Shown: piece after piece, positions 36,618 to 46,588 of the stretch
How positions within the stretch are numbered: the stretch's first letter is position 1
Layout of the letters: each line of letters opens with the position of its first letter
Origin: Betaproteobacteria bacterium
GTDB taxonomy: Bacteria; Pseudomonadota; Gammaproteobacteria; Burkholderiales; SG8-41
DNA: 64,000 bases
NCBI GenBank assembly: GCA_028292435.1
Contig: JAQGMI010000130.1
Span: forward strand, 1 to 64,000
Reading direction: 5' to 3'
Notes under the pieces: model-generated
The model's database searches: none
What the model saw: only the letters and a program-made list of their open reading frames with translations
What the model was told of the DNA's origin: nothing
Translations under genes and position numbers: made by a program

Positions 36618-39326
36618 TCAAGGGCGCGCCGGTGCGTCCTTCATCACGGCATCCCACAGTTTTTTGACGGCCGCACTCTCCGCGCCCAGCGTCGCGGCAT
36701 CGACGCGCGCGTACTTGTCGCCTTGCAGGCGCAGTGCATGCTGCAGTTTGCGAAAACGCCGATAGGCATCGTGTGCCGCCTGAGCATCGTCGGTGCCAAT
36801 CAAGCCCAAGCCCGCTGCCAGCTTGAGTAATGCAAGATTGCCGATGTTTCCGATCAGCGCGGCGTGCTGGTTCGCGTAACCCAGAATCAGAAACTGAACG
36901 ATAAATTCGACATCGATGAGGCCGCCGCGGTCATGCTTGATGTCGAATTGTCCGCTTGCATTCGGATGCGCGGCCAGCATCGTTTCGCGCATGGTAACGA
37001 CTTCATCGCGCAATGCGGTTCTTTCGCGAGGCGAACACAGGAATTCGGCGCGTACTTCATCGAAGCGGCGTCCAATCGCCATATCGCCGGCGACCGCCCG
37101 CGCCCGCGTCAATGCCTGATGCTCCCAGACCCAGGCCTGCGAGCGCTGATATTCGGCGAAGCCGGCAATCGGGCTCACGAGCAATCCGCTGGCGCCGTCG
37201 GGACGCAGCCGCAAGTCGGTTTCATAAAGCGCGCCGGCCGCGGTTACGCTGGTCAGCCAGTGATTGATACGCTGCGCCAGCCGTGCGTAATTTTCCGGCG
37301 CTTCGGGCGCCGCATCGTCGTAGAGAAAAATCAGATCGAGATCCGATGCATAGCCGAGCTCTTTGCCACCAAGCTTGCCATACGCAATGATGCAAAAAAG
37401 CGGCTCCTCGCGATGGCGCGTGCGGATGCCGCGCCATGCAATCCTCAGCACTTCGGCGAGTATGAGATCGGCGAGTGCGCTCAAATGATCGGAAAGTTTT
37501 TCGAGCGGCAGTTCGCCCGCGAGGTCCTGCGCAAGCAGATGCAGCGTCTGCGCATGCTTGAAATGGCGCAGCGCATCCATCTGCGCTTCGCTGCCGTCGC
37601 CTGCCTGGTCGAGCCGGCTGCGCAATTGCGCCTGCAATTGCGGCCACACCGGCGGCGTGTGCAGGCTGCGCACGTCGAGCAGCTCGTCGAGCAAAATCGG
37701 ATGGCGCGATAAGTAATGCGCCGCCCACGGGCTCGCGCTCGCCAGCCGCGCGCCGCGCCTGATAGCGTCCGGAAATTGCAGCAGCAGCGCTAGATAGGCT
37801 TCACGCCGGCTGATGCTCTCGAGCAGCGTCAGCATCCGTTCGAGCGTGGCATCGGGATTGCGGTTGGCGGCAACCGCGGCAATCACTTGCGGCACCAGGT
37901 GTTCCATGCGCGCATGGCTCGCCTGCGGCATCTGACGAACGCGACTGCTGTCGCGGAATGCAGCGATGCGCTCGAGTACATGCGCGGGATCGGCATAACC
38001 GAGCTCGCGCAGCATGGCGTGGCGGTCCGCTGTACCTTCGACGTGCCATAACGGCGCCAGCGGATGCACATCATTGTCTGTAGTGGCGAAAATGTTTTCG
38101 AATTGCCGCGTGACATTCGCGCGGTGAATATCCAGTTCTGCGCGCAGAGCGGCAAAATCCGCGTGTCCGGTTGCGGCAGCGATGAGCGCCTGGTCTTCGT
38201 CGGGCGCCGGCAGGGCCTGGGTTTGTTTGTCGTCGAGATATTGCAGGCGATGCTCGAGATTGCGCAGGAACACATAGGCAGCAGTTAACTCCTGCACTGC
38301 GGCCGGCGGCAACAGGTTGCGCTCGGCAAGCAGCGGCAGGATCTTCAGCGTTGGCGGCTGGCGCAGCGGCGCTTCGTGACCGCCACGCACCAGTTGAAAA
38401 AGCTGCGCGATGAATTCCACTTCACGGATGCCGCCCGGCCCCAGCTTGATATTGTCGAGGATGTCGCGGCGTTCGACTTCGCGCCGGATTTCCTGGTGCA
38501 AGCCGCGCATCGATTCAAATGCGCTGTAGTCCAGGTGGCGGCGAAATACGAACGGGCGCACGAGGTCGGCCAGTTCGCCGGCGCGATCGCCGCACACCAC
38601 GCGCGCCTTGATCCACGCATATCGTTCCCACTCGCGCCCCTGCGTCACGAAATAATTTTCGAGCATGCCGAAACTCACCGCGAGCGGGCCGTCACTGCCG
38701 AGCGGCCGCAGCCGCATGTCGACGCGGAACACGTAACCGTCGGCGGTCATCTCATTCAGGATCGCGATCAGGCGGCGCGCCATGCGGATGAAGAATTCGT
38801 GATTGCTGAGCGGCCGCGCGCCCGCGGTTTCGCCGTCGTCCGCGTAAACGAACACGAGGTCGATGTCGGAGGACACGTTCAATTCGGCGCCGCCGAGCTT
38901 GCCCATGGCAACCACATGCAAAATTTGGGGGCGGCCATCTTCCTGCCCAATGGGCTTGCCGTACTGCGGCTCGAGTTCGCGTTCCAGGTGCGCGACCGAC
39001 GTGCCGATGGCGAGATCGGCGAGCGCTGTCACCGTCGTCATGACTTCATTCAGCGTCGCCAGACCGTTAAGGTCGCGCACGATGATGCGCAATATGACGC
39101 GCTTCCGGAGTTCGCGCAGCGCACGCATCAGCAAAGCGTCGCTCGATGTATCCGCGGCGGCGAGCTGCGCGCGCATTTCTTCTGCGCTGAAAGCAAATGC
39201 GACCGCGGACGGCGGCAGAAGATCCGGCTGAGCCGCCAGCAGGCGCCGCGCGAACCGTGACAAGCCTGCGGCGCGCGTGATCAGCGCGCTGTCGATTTCG
39301 CGTTGTTTTCCGTTAGGTGGAGTCAC
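36618..39326 (-). CDS. glnE: Bifunctional glutamine synthetase adenylyltransferase/deadenylase
   Basis: 902 aa, minus strand. GlnE adds and removes AMP on glutamine synthetase in answer to PII and glutamine. Two nucleotidyltransferase domains are visible. The N-terminal one (deadenylase) has GKLGGAELNVSSDIDLVFVY, and the C-terminal one (adenylylase) has GKLGGKELGYASDLDLIFLY, with a helical linker between. Each also has the second Asp motif (VDMRLRPLGSDGPL and TDLRLRPDGASGLL). Length is close to the usual 900-950. Divergent from yhdP with 57 bp between. Confidence 0.96.
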   Translation of the reverse strand: MTPPNGKQREIDSALITRAAGLSRFARRLLAAQPDLLPPSAVAFAFSAEEMRAQLAAADTSSDALLMRALRELRKRVILRIIVRDLNGLATLNEVMTTVTALADLAIGTSVAHLERELEPQYGKPIGQEDGRPQILHVVAMGKLGGAELNVSSDIDLVFVYADDGETAGARPLSNHEFFIRMARRLIAILNEMTADGYVFRVDMRLRPLGSDGPLAVSFGMLENYFVTQGREWERYAWIKARVVCGDRAGELADLVRPFVFRRHLDYSAFESMRGLHQEIRREVERRDILDNIKLGPGGIREVEFIAQLFQLVRGGHEAPLRQPPTLKILPLLAERNLLPPAAVQELTAAYVFLRNLEHRLQYLDDKQTQALPAPDEDQALIAAATGHADFAALRAELDIHRANVTRQFENIFATTDNDVHPLAPLWHVEGTADRHAMLRELGYADPAHVLERIAAFRDSSRVRQMPQASHARMEHLVPQVIAAVAANRNPDATLERMLTLLESISRREAYLALLLQFPDAIRRGARLASASPWAAHYLSRHPILLDELLDVRSLHTPPVWPQLQAQLRSRLDQAGDGSEAQMDALRHFKHAQTLHLLAQDLAGELPLEKLSDHLSALADLILAEVLRIAWRGIRTRHREEPLFCIIAYGKLGGKELGYASDLDLIFLYDDAAPEAPENYARLAQRINHWLTSVTAAGALYETDLRLRPDGASGLLVSPIAGFAEYQRSQAWVWEHQALTRARAVAGDMAIGRRFDEVRAEFLCSPRERTALRDEVVTMRETMLAAHPNASGQFDIKHDRGGLIDVEFIVQFLILGYANQHAALIGNIGNLALLKLAAGLGLIGTDDAQAAHDAYRRFRKLQHALRLQGDKYARVDAATLGAESAAVKKLWDAVMKDAPARP

Positions 39327-39383
39327 GCCGTTGGGGTTACAATTGGTTTTGAAATCATCGTCTTGCTTTGTATTTTATGACTA

Positions 39384-42300
39384 TTGTCTAAGATCGTGCC
39401 GGCAATTTCAGTTTTCCGCTGGCTACACGTCAGTTCGCTCTGGTGTTATCGCGCGATAACCTGGGCTTTCCTGGGTTGCGCGTTCGCTTTCGCATTGGTC
39501 GTTCTCTTAGTGCGATTCTGGGTGTTGCCGAACATGGGCCAGTACCGGGAGCCCATTGCCCGCGAATTGAGCCTAGCGACCCATCATCGCATCACCATCG
39601 GCAGACTCGACGGTCACTGGAGCGGACTCAACCTGCAGTTAACGCTCGGCGATGTCGTTGTTTTCGACAAGGCAGACCAGCCCGCGTTGACGCTGCGAAG
39701 CGTCGATGGCACGTTGTCGTGGTGGTCGCTGGTACTCGCGGAGCCGCTGTTCGACGCAATCGAAATCGCGAATTCCGAACTCAGCGTCAAACGCGATGCC
39801 CAAGGCGTTATCTCTGTCGCCGGCATTGAACTCAGCCAGGACACGGACGGCGGTGGTGTTTCCGACTGGCTGCTGCGACAGAATCAGATCAGCATTCGCG
39901 ACGCGTCGATAGTCTGGTATGACGAACTGCGCGGTGCGCCGCGCCTCGATTTGCAGCATGTCGATTTTCGCTTCGAGAATGATGGCAGCCATCATCGTTT
40001 CGGCTTGCGCGCCGAGCCGCCGGCCGGGCTCGCGATGCCGCTCGACGTTCGCGGCGATTTCACCGGCCGCACCGTCAAGTCGCTGGCGCAGTGGAATGGA
40101 CAGATTTTTGCGCAGCTCGATTACATCGACATTGCCGCGTGGCGCGCGTGGGTGCCGTTTCCGGTCAGCTTTCCGCATGGCATAGGCGCGGTTCGCGCGT
40201 GGGCGGGACTTAAGAACGGTGAACTCGCGCAAATTACGGCGGACGTTCAACTCGCTGAAGTGACGACCCGGTTTGGCGCTGAGTTGCCGCAGCTCGATCT
40301 GTCGGAACTCAAAGGGCGGATTGTCTGGAAGCAGGCGGCCGACGGCTTCGAAGTGTCGACGACGCGTCTTAGCTTGTCGACGCATGATCACACGTTACAG
40401 CCGACCGACTTCTCGCTGCGCTATCGCCGCGCGGTCGACAAGCGGGCGGCGCACGGCGAATTGCAGGCGAACGCGCTGGACATTGCACCGTTGATGGCCC
40501 TGGCCGACCATCTGCCGTTAGAGACCGGCTTGCGCAAGGAAATCGAGATGTACGCGCCGCGCGGCAGCTTTTACGACATCGCGCTCAAATGGACCGGTGA
40601 ATGGCCGCGTCCCGAGCAGTACGCGGTGAAGGCGAGATTCGTCAACCTCGGCTTGAACCCGGTCGGGCGCTTGCCCGGCATGGCTGGCGTCAGCGGCAGT
40701 ATCGACGGCTCCGAACGCGGCGGCACGCTGTTGCTCAGCACGCAAAACACCGCGATCGATTTACCGCTCATGTTTCAGGAGAAGCTGACGTTCGACACGC
40801 TGACCGCACAGGCGGGCTGGCAGCACGCCGGTGAGCAATTCGAGATTCGGCTCAACGATATTTCATTCGCCAATCGCGACATGGCCGGCAGCGTTTCCGG
40901 TGTCTACCAGACCGCGACCGACGGCCGCGGCACGATCGACCTGACGGCGCACGCGACGCGTGCTGACGCGCGCAGCATCAGTCGATATATTCCCATGCAA
41001 GTCGGTGAACGCGGCCGCGAGTGGATGACGACCGCATTTCTCGGTGGCACCTCGAACGATGTGAAGTTGAGATTGAAAGGCAATCTCAACGAGTTTCCGT
41101 TTCCTGAGGGCAAGGGCGGCACGTTCCTGGTAACTGCCCAGGTTGCCGGCGGCGTGCTCGACTATGCAAACGGATGGCCGCGCATCGAGAACATTGACGG
41201 TGAAGTCACATTCCGCGGTCGGCGCGTGGATGTTGCGATTCGGGACGGTTCGATTCTCGGTGCGAAAATTGCGCGGGTGCGCGCCGAGATTCCTGACGTT
41301 GTTACGCCGGATCGGCACGTCCTGGTGACGGGCGAGGCGGAAGGCCCGACGAGTGAATTTTTGAATTTCGTCGAGCACAGTCCCGTCGCCGAGGCAATCG
41401 ACCACTTCACCGAACGGTTCCGCGCGGAAGGCCGCGGCAAGCTCGCGCTCAAACTCAACATACCGCTCGCCAACGCGAAGAACATCAAGGTCGCCGGCGA
41501 CTTCCAGTTTGTGAACAACCGGATCGACAGCGAGGAATTGTTCTTTCCCTTCGAGCAGGTCAACGGTCATATCGAATTTACCGAAGGTTCCGTGCGGGTG
41601 CCGGGCCAGACCTTGTCGATACTCGGCGGTCCGGCGACGTTAAGCGGCAGCACGCAAAAGGACGGCAGCGTGAGGTTCAACCTCGCAGGCCGCGCCAACA
41701 TGGACAACTTTCGCCGGGTGACGACGGCGCAGTTCGTGCAATCGTTGCGCGGCGCCAGCGACTGGAAGACCAGCATCGTCGTGCGCAAGCGCCTGGTCGA
41801 CGTCGTGTTCGAGTCGACGCTGCAGGGTATCGCCTCGGACCTGCCCGCGCCGCTGGCCAAGACCGCGGCGGACTCAGTTGCGTTCAAGATCGAACGTTAC
41901 GTCACAAGTCCGCAGCAGGAACGCATCGGCGTGGCGGTCGGCAATATTGTGTCGGCGCAAATCATACGTCGCAGGGACGGCGACGCGACGATCGAGCGCG
42001 GCAACATTACGCTTGGCGGCCCGGCCGCGGAGCCTGAGCGCAAAGGGTTGTGGATCACCGGCGGGCTTAAAAACCTCGATCTCGATCAATGGCTGCTGTT
42101 GCTGAAATCCGGCGGCGAGGGTGGGCGCGCGCAAATTGCCGGCCTGGACGTCAAGTTCGGCGCACTCGACGTATTCGGCCGCCGCTTTAACGACATCTCC
42201 ATTAATGGCACGCAGCAGTCCGGCGTCTGGCAAACGAATCTGACCGGCCGCGAGTTGACCGGCGAAATGAGCTGGCGTTCGCAAGGTAAAGGTAAAGTCA

Positions 42301-43223
42301 CGGCGCGCATGAAAAACCTGAGCATTCCTGCCGCCAGCCCCGACCGCGTCGTCGTCGCCGCCGACAAGGAGCAGCCGCTCGAATTGCCGGCACTCGACAT
42401 CAAGGCGGATTCGTTCCAGGTCCGCCAGGCGAATCTCGGCAAGCTGGAAGTGACCGCCGTGCCGGATGGACGCGACTGGCGGCTCGAGAAGCTGCACATC
42501 ACGAATCCCGAGTCGACGTTGAATATCGAAGGCGTCTGGCAGGGCTGGCTCACGCAACCGCGCACGATGGTCAACGTGCGCCTTGACGTCAATGACATTG
42601 GCAAGTTCCTTGTGCGCATGGGTCAGCCTGAAGGCGTGCGGCGCGGCACCGCCAAGCTCGAAGGACCGCTGTCGTGGGCCGGCAATCCGACCGACGTCGA
42701 TTATGCGACGCTGTCTGGCAACTTCGTGCTCGAAGCCAACAAGGGCCAGTTCATAAAACTCGACCCGGGCATTGGCAAGCTCTTGGGCGTCATGAGCCTG
42801 CAGTCGCTGCCGCGCCGCCTGACGCTCGACTTTCGCGACATATTCAGCGAAGGTCTCGCGTTCGATGAAATAGTCGGCACCGTGAAGGTGAATCGCGGCG
42901 TCGCGAACACTGAAAATTTCCGCATCCAGGGCCCCGCCGTGCGCATCCAGATGAGCGGGGACGTCGATCTCGCGCGCGAAACGCAGAAGCTGCGCGTCAG
43001 GGTTTATCCCAGCATGAGCGACAGCCTGTCGGTAGCCGGCGCGCTGATCGGCGGCCCGATTGCGGGCATTGCGACGTTCGTCGCACAGAAATTGTTCAAG
43101 GATCCGATCGACAAAATCGCCGCTTACGAATACGACATCACCGGGAACTGGGCTGATCCGCAGGTGACAAAAATGGAACCGTCGCAGTTGTTTGCCAAGC
43201 CGGGTACGGAGCGCTCGGATTGA
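39384..43223 (+). CDS. yhdP: YhdP family AsmA-like inter-membrane lipid transport protein
   Basis: 1279 aa. The frame is clear but the start is not: TTG 39384 gives the full N-terminus, GTG 39396 is an alternative, and both keep the membrane anchor (about residues 25-50). The rest is a long beta-rich periplasmic repeat with a DUF3971/AsmA_2 C-terminus (VAGALIGGPIAGIATFVAQ). In E. coli YhdP with TamB and YdbH carries phospholipid to the outer membrane. The length matches the family (about 1270). It is followed by a small exported protein gene with a 4-bp overlap and then the nitrilase gene. Confidence 0.94.
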   Translation: MSKIVPAISVFRWLHVSSLWCYRAITWAFLGCAFAFALVVLLVRFWVLPNMGQYREPIARELSLATHHRITIGRLDGHWSGLNLQLTLGDVVVFDKADQPALTLRSVDGTLSWWSLVLAEPLFDAIEIANSELSVKRDAQGVISVAGIELSQDTDGGGVSDWLLRQNQISIRDASIVWYDELRGAPRLDLQHVDFRFENDGSHHRFGLRAEPPAGLAMPLDVRGDFTGRTVKSLAQWNGQIFAQLDYIDIAAWRAWVPFPVSFPHGIGAVRAWAGLKNGELAQITADVQLAEVTTRFGAELPQLDLSELKGRIVWKQAADGFEVSTTRLSLSTHDHTLQPTDFSLRYRRAVDKRAAHGELQANALDIAPLMALADHLPLETGLRKEIEMYAPRGSFYDIALKWTGEWPRPEQYAVKARFVNLGLNPVGRLPGMAGVSGSIDGSERGGTLLLSTQNTAIDLPLMFQEKLTFDTLTAQAGWQHAGEQFEIRLNDISFANRDMAGSVSGVYQTATDGRGTIDLTAHATRADARSISRYIPMQVGERGREWMTTAFLGGTSNDVKLRLKGNLNEFPFPEGKGGTFLVTAQVAGGVLDYANGWPRIENIDGEVTFRGRRVDVAIRDGSILGAKIARVRAEIPDVVTPDRHVLVTGEAEGPTSEFLNFVEHSPVAEAIDHFTERFRAEGRGKLALKLNIPLANAKNIKVAGDFQFVNNRIDSEELFFPFEQVNGHIEFTEGSVRVPGQTLSILGGPATLSGSTQKDGSVRFNLAGRANMDNFRRVTTAQFVQSLRGASDWKTSIVVRKRLVDVVFESTLQGIASDLPAPLAKTAADSVAFKIERYVTSPQQERIGVAVGNIVSAQIIRRRDGDATIERGNITLGGPAAEPERKGLWITGGLKNLDLDQWLLLLKSGGEGGRAQIAGLDVKFGALDVFGRRFNDISINGTQQSGVWQTNLTGRELTGEMSWRSQGKGKVTARMKNLSIPAASPDRVVVAADKEQPLELPALDIKADSFQVRQANLGKLEVTAVPDGRDWRLEKLHITNPESTLNIEGVWQGWLTQPRTMVNVRLDVNDIGKFLVRMGQPEGVRRGTAKLEGPLSWAGNPTDVDYATLSGNFVLEANKGQFIKLDPGIGKLLGVMSLQSLPRRLTLDFRDIFSEGLAFDEIVGTVKVNRGVANTENFRIQGPAVRIQMSGDVDLARETQKLRVRVYPSMSDSLSVAGALIGGPIAGIATFVAQKLFKDPIDKIAAYEYDITGNWADPQVTKMEPSQLFAKPGTERSD

Positions 43224-43549
43224 AGCGCCTTGCCGCCGGTATTGCGTTAGCGCTGCTCGCGGAATCAGCGGCCGCGTACGATATCTTCACCGTCGCGCCC
43301 GACCTGTGGGACCGGCCGCGCAGCGCACGTGCAGTTCTCGAGCAATCCGCGGTGCGGCAGGCCATTTCGCAATATCTCGCGGAGCCGGCGGCGCAACTGG
43401 TGATACACCATGGTTACGGCCAGGATCCGCTGCTGCAGGCGGAGGAATTACGCATGTGGCTGATGACGCTCGCGGTCGACGGCGCGCGCATTTCTTTGAT
43501 AAACGATGTACGGCCGCACGAGCCGTTGAAAATTGAAGTGGTGAAATGA
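43220..43549 (+). CDS. Small exported protein, unknown
   Basis: 109 aa. The only sensible start is TTG 43220, which overlaps the yhdP TGA by 4 bp. It begins with a clear signal peptide (KRLAAGIALALLAESAAAYD, cleavage after SAAA). The mature part has a heptad-like stretch SARAVLEQSAVRQAISQYL and a LVIHHGYGQDPLLQAEELRMW region. It looks like a periplasmic partner placed in frame order yhdP-this gene-nitrilase. I do not recognise a named family. Coding is supported by overlaps on both sides and typical GC3. Confidence 0.7.
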   Translation: MKRLAAGIALALLAESAAAYDIFTVAPDLWDRPRSARAVLEQSAVRQAISQYLAEPAAQLVIHHGYGQDPLLQAEELRMWLMTLAVDGARISLINDVRPHEPLKIEVVK

Positions 43550-44430
43550 GCGCAAAACCAGCTTCGTCATTCGGACGCGCGCGGCCGCACCGCAAGCCTG
43601 ACGCCAAAAGCGAAGCGCCGGCCGGCGTGCGTGTCGCCGCCGTTCAACTGGCATCCGGCCCGAGCGTGGAAGCCAATCTCAACGAGGCGGGACGTCTGGT
43701 GGCGATGGCGGCGAAACGCGGCGCGAAGCTGGTGGCGCTGCCCGAATATTTCGCGATCATGGGCATGCACGAGACCGATAAAGTCAAAGTGCGCGAGGCG
43801 GAAGGCGCGGGTCCGATCCAGCAATTTCTGGCCGACGCCGCGAAAAAACACAAGATCTGGCTCGTCGGCGGCTCGGTGCCGCTCGAGTCGAGCGAACGCA
43901 ATCGGGTGCGCAACAGCTGCCTCGTGTATGACGATAAAGGCAAACTGGTTGCGCGTTATGACAAGATTCACCTGTTCGGATTCGAGATGGGCGATGAGCG
44001 TTATTCCGAGCAGCGCACCATCGAACCGGGGCGCGAGGTGAAAGTGATCGATTCGCCGTTTGGGCGGCTGGGCCTTTCGATCTGCTACGACCTGCGATTC
44101 CCCGAGCTATACCGCGCGATGAAAGACGTCGATATCATTCTGGTGCCGTCCGCATTCACCGAGACGACTGGCAAGGCGCACTGGGAGACGCTGATTCGCG
44201 CGCGCGCGATCGAGAACCTGGCCTACGTCATCGCGCCGGCGCAGGGCGGCTATCATTTGAACGGACGCGAAACGCACGGCGACAGCATGATCGTCGATCC
44301 GTGGGGCGTCGTGCTCGACCGCCTGCCGCGCGGCTCCGGCATCGTGATGGCGGGCATTAATCCCGAGTATGTGCAGCGCCTTCGCACCAGCCTGCCGGCG
44401 CTCGCTCACCGCACCTTGCATCGCGTGTAG
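43546..44430 (+). CDS. Carbon-nitrogen hydrolase (nitrilase superfamily)
   Basis: 294 aa, ATG 43546 overlapping the previous stop (ATGA). The Glu-Lys-Cys triad is present: Glu in LVALPEYFA, Lys in ARYDKIHLFGFE, Cys in LSICYDLRFPELYR. The DLRFPELY and GKAHWETLIRARAIEN features match the Nit1/YafV-type group (deaminated glutathione amidase and omega-amidases). An N-terminal basic tail (residues 1-25) is extra. Order glnE/yhdP-nitrilase-tldD is typical of Betaproteobacteria. Confidence 0.92.
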   Translation: MSAKPASSFGRARPHRKPDAKSEAPAGVRVAAVQLASGPSVEANLNEAGRLVAMAAKRGAKLVALPEYFAIMGMHETDKVKVREAEGAGPIQQFLADAAKKHKIWLVGGSVPLESSERNRVRNSCLVYDDKGKLVARYDKIHLFGFEMGDERYSEQRTIEPGREVKVIDSPFGRLGLSICYDLRFPELYRAMKDVDIILVPSAFTETTGKAHWETLIRARAIENLAYVIAPAQGGYHLNGRETHGDSMIVDPWGVVLDRLPRGSGIVMAGINPEYVQRLRTSLPALAHRTLHRV

Positions 44431-44435
44431 GACAT

Positions 44436-44467
44436 GGCGGTGCGGCCTTGAATACGGCCACGCCGCC
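44436..44467. other. Long intergenic hairpin between the nitrilase gene and tldD
   Basis: GGCGGTGCGGCC and GGCCACGCCGCC pair over 12 positions with one G-U and one mismatch around an 8-nt loop. There is no T-run, so a standard intrinsic terminator is doubtful; attenuation or 3' stabilisation is possible. Confidence 0.5.
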
Positions 44468-44502
44468 TCCATTGATTAAAGTAATTCCCACCGGATAAAC
44501 AG

Positions 44503-45972
44503 ATGACCCGCCCAACCGCAACGACCGATTCCCAGCTTGAAACTGCATTGCAAACCGCGCAGGCAACGCTGCTTGCGCCTTATTCGCTCGACGCCAGCGC
44601 GCTTGAGCAGGTTTTCGGCCAGATACTCACGCATAAGGTCGATTACGCCGATCTTTATTTTCAATACAGCCGCAGCGAGGGCTGGAGCCTCGAAGAAGGC
44701 ATCGTCAAATCGGGCAGTTTCAACATAGACCAGGGCGTCGGGGTGCGGGCTGTCGCCGGCGAAAAAACCGCTTTCGCCTATTCGGATGACATCAGCCTCA
44801 ATGCGCTGACCGCGGCCGCACAGGCGACGCGTGCGATCGCGCGCCAAGGTGCCGACAACAAAACGCAGGTGGCGAAGCGTGGCGAAGGCCGCAACTTGTA
44901 TGTGCCGCAGGATCCGCTCGCGAGCCTGGCGGATGCCGCTAAAGTCGCGCTGCTTGAAAAAGTCGAGCGCTATGCGCGCACGCTCGATTCGCGCGTGACG
45001 CAGGTCATGGCGCATCTGGGCGGCGAATATGAGGTCGTGCTCGTTACCCGTAGCGACGGCGTCATGGCGGCAGACGTGCGGCCGCTCGTGCGCATGACCG
45101 TGCAGGTAATCGTCGAACAGGACGGGCGGCGCGAGCAGGGCAGCGCGGGCGGGGGCGGACGTTTCGACTATGCGTACTTCAACGACGCGGTGACCGAAGA
45201 TTACGCCCGCAAGGCCGTCGCGCAGGCGCTCACCAATCTTGACGCAAAGCCGGCGCCTGCCGGTTCGATGACCGTCGTGCTCGGGCCGGGCTGGCCGGGC
45301 ATCCTGTTGCATGAAGCGATCGGGCATGGACTTGAAGGCGATTTCAATCGCAAGGGCAGTTCCGCGTTCAGCGGCCGCATCGGCGAGCGAGTTGCAGCGC
45401 CCGGCGTCACCGTGGTGGACGACGGCACGATCGAACGGCGCCGTGGCTCGCTGAACATCGACGATGAAGGCAATCAGACGCAGCGTAACGTGCTGATCGA
45501 AGACGGCGTGTTGAAAGGCTATATGCAGGACAGTCTGAACGCGCGCCTGATGGGCGTGCCGGTGACGGGCAACGGGCGGCGCGAATCGTTCGCGCACATC
45601 CCGATGCCGCGCATGACCAATACCTATATGCTCAACGGCGACAAGGATCCGCAGGAAATTCTGAAGTCGGTGAAGCACGGACTCTACGCCGTGAATTTCG
45701 GCGGCGGCCAGGTCGACATCACGAGCGGCAAATTCGTGTTCTCGGCGTCGGAAGCCTACATGATCGAAGACGGCAAGGTCACTTATCCGGTCAAAGGTGC
45801 GACGCTGATCGGCAACGGGCCGGACGTGTTGACGCGCGTGTCAATGATCGGCAACGACATGGCGCTCGATACCGGCGTCGGCACTTGCGGCAAAGAAGGG
45901 CAGAGCGTGCCGGTCGGCGTTGGCCAGCCAACGCTCAGGATCGACGGCTTGACGGTGGGCGGCACGGCTTAA
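44503..45972 (+). CDS. tldD: Metalloprotease subunit TldD
   Basis: 489 aa. TldD is the zinc-bearing half of the TldD/TldE protease; the partner PmbA is at 9800. The zinc motif [18 protein letters not shown] shows HExxxH, with Cys in [14 protein letters not shown] near the C-terminus. Also present: [18 protein letters not shown] and [15 protein letters not shown]. Length is normal. It begins 72 bp after the nitrilase gene and precedes greB by 55 bp. Confidence 0.95.
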   Translation: MTRPTATTDSQLETALQTAQATLLAPYSLDASALEQVFGQILTHKVDYADLYFQYSRSEGWSLEEGIVKSGSFNIDQGVGVRAVAGEKTAFAYSDDISLNALTAAAQATRAIARQGADNKTQVAKRGEGRNLYVPQDPLASLADAAKVALLEKVERYARTLDSRVTQVMAHLGGEYEVVLVTRSDGVMAADVRPLVRMTVQVIVEQDGRREQGSAGGGGRFDYAYFNDAVTEDYARKAVAQALTNLDAKPAPAGSMTVVLGPGWPGILLHEAIGHGLEGDFNRKGSSAFSGRIGERVAAPGVTVVDDGTIERRRGSLNIDDEGNQTQRNVLIEDGVLKGYMQDSLNARLMGVPVTGNGRRESFAHIPMPRMTNTYMLNGDKDPQEILKSVKHGLYAVNFGGGQVDITSGKFVFSASEAYMIEDGKVTYPVKGATLIGNGPDVLTRVSMIGNDMALDTGVGTCGKEGQSVPVGVGQPTLRIDGLTVGGTA

Positions 45973-46027
45973 CGCTGAATTCCAACGCGTTTTAATTCGG
46001 GCCGGCGGAATCCGGTAATCTTTACGT

Positions 46028-46588
46028 ATGCGGAAACTGGCCGATCTCGAGCGCGAACGTGCGCAACCAAGCGATGGCGACGACGCGCCGCCGCCGCTGC
46101 CGACCGGCGCAAAAAATTACATCACGCCCGCCGGTCATGCGCGCCTGAAACGCGAAATGCAAACGCTGCTCGACCGGGAGCGTCCAGCGCTCGTCAAGGT
46201 GATCGCGTGGGCGGCTTCGAATGGCGACCGCTCGGAGAACGCCGATTACATTTACGGCAAACGGCGCTTGCGTGAAATCGACCGCCGCATTCGGTTCCTG
46301 GGCAAACGCCTCGAGATTGCCGAAGTCATCGATCCGGCGGTACGCGAAGCGGACCAGGTATTTTTCGGCGCGACCGTGGCCTATGCCGACAGCAAAGGCG
46401 TCGAACGTACCGTCAGCATCGTGGGCCAGGACGAAGTCGACCCGCCGCGCCATCGCATCAGCTGGGTCTCGCCGGTCGCGCGCGCGTTGACGAAGGCGCG
46501 CGAAGGCGACGTCGTAACGCTGCGAACGCCCGCCGGCGCCGAAGAACTCGAGGTCCTCGAAATCCGCTACGTCGAGTTGCCGGAGTGA
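46028..46588 (+). CDS. greB: Transcription elongation factor GreB
   Basis: 186 aa. GreB rescues backtracked RNA polymerase by promoting transcript cleavage. The N-terminal coiled coil has the acidic tip: AASNGDRSENADYIYGKRR is diagnostic for GreB (YIYGKRRLREID). The C-terminal FKBP-like domain ends ELEVLEIRYVE. The first 30 residues are a charged and proline-rich extension not found in E. coli. The stop overlaps the next gene's GTG start (GTGA). Confidence 0.95.
   Translation: MRKLADLERERAQPSDGDDAPPPLPTGAKNYITPAGHARLKREMQTLLDRERPALVKVIAWAASNGDRSENADYIYGKRRLREIDRRIRFLGKRLEIAEVIDPAVREADQVFFGATVAYADSKGVERTVSIVGQDEVDPPRHRISWVSPVARALTKAREGDVVTLRTPAGAEELEVLEIRYVELPE

Noticed and set aside
36864..37712. 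Plus-strand open frames inside glnE, also 38376-39260
   Set aside because: Shadows of the GlnE frame with no domain or start signals.
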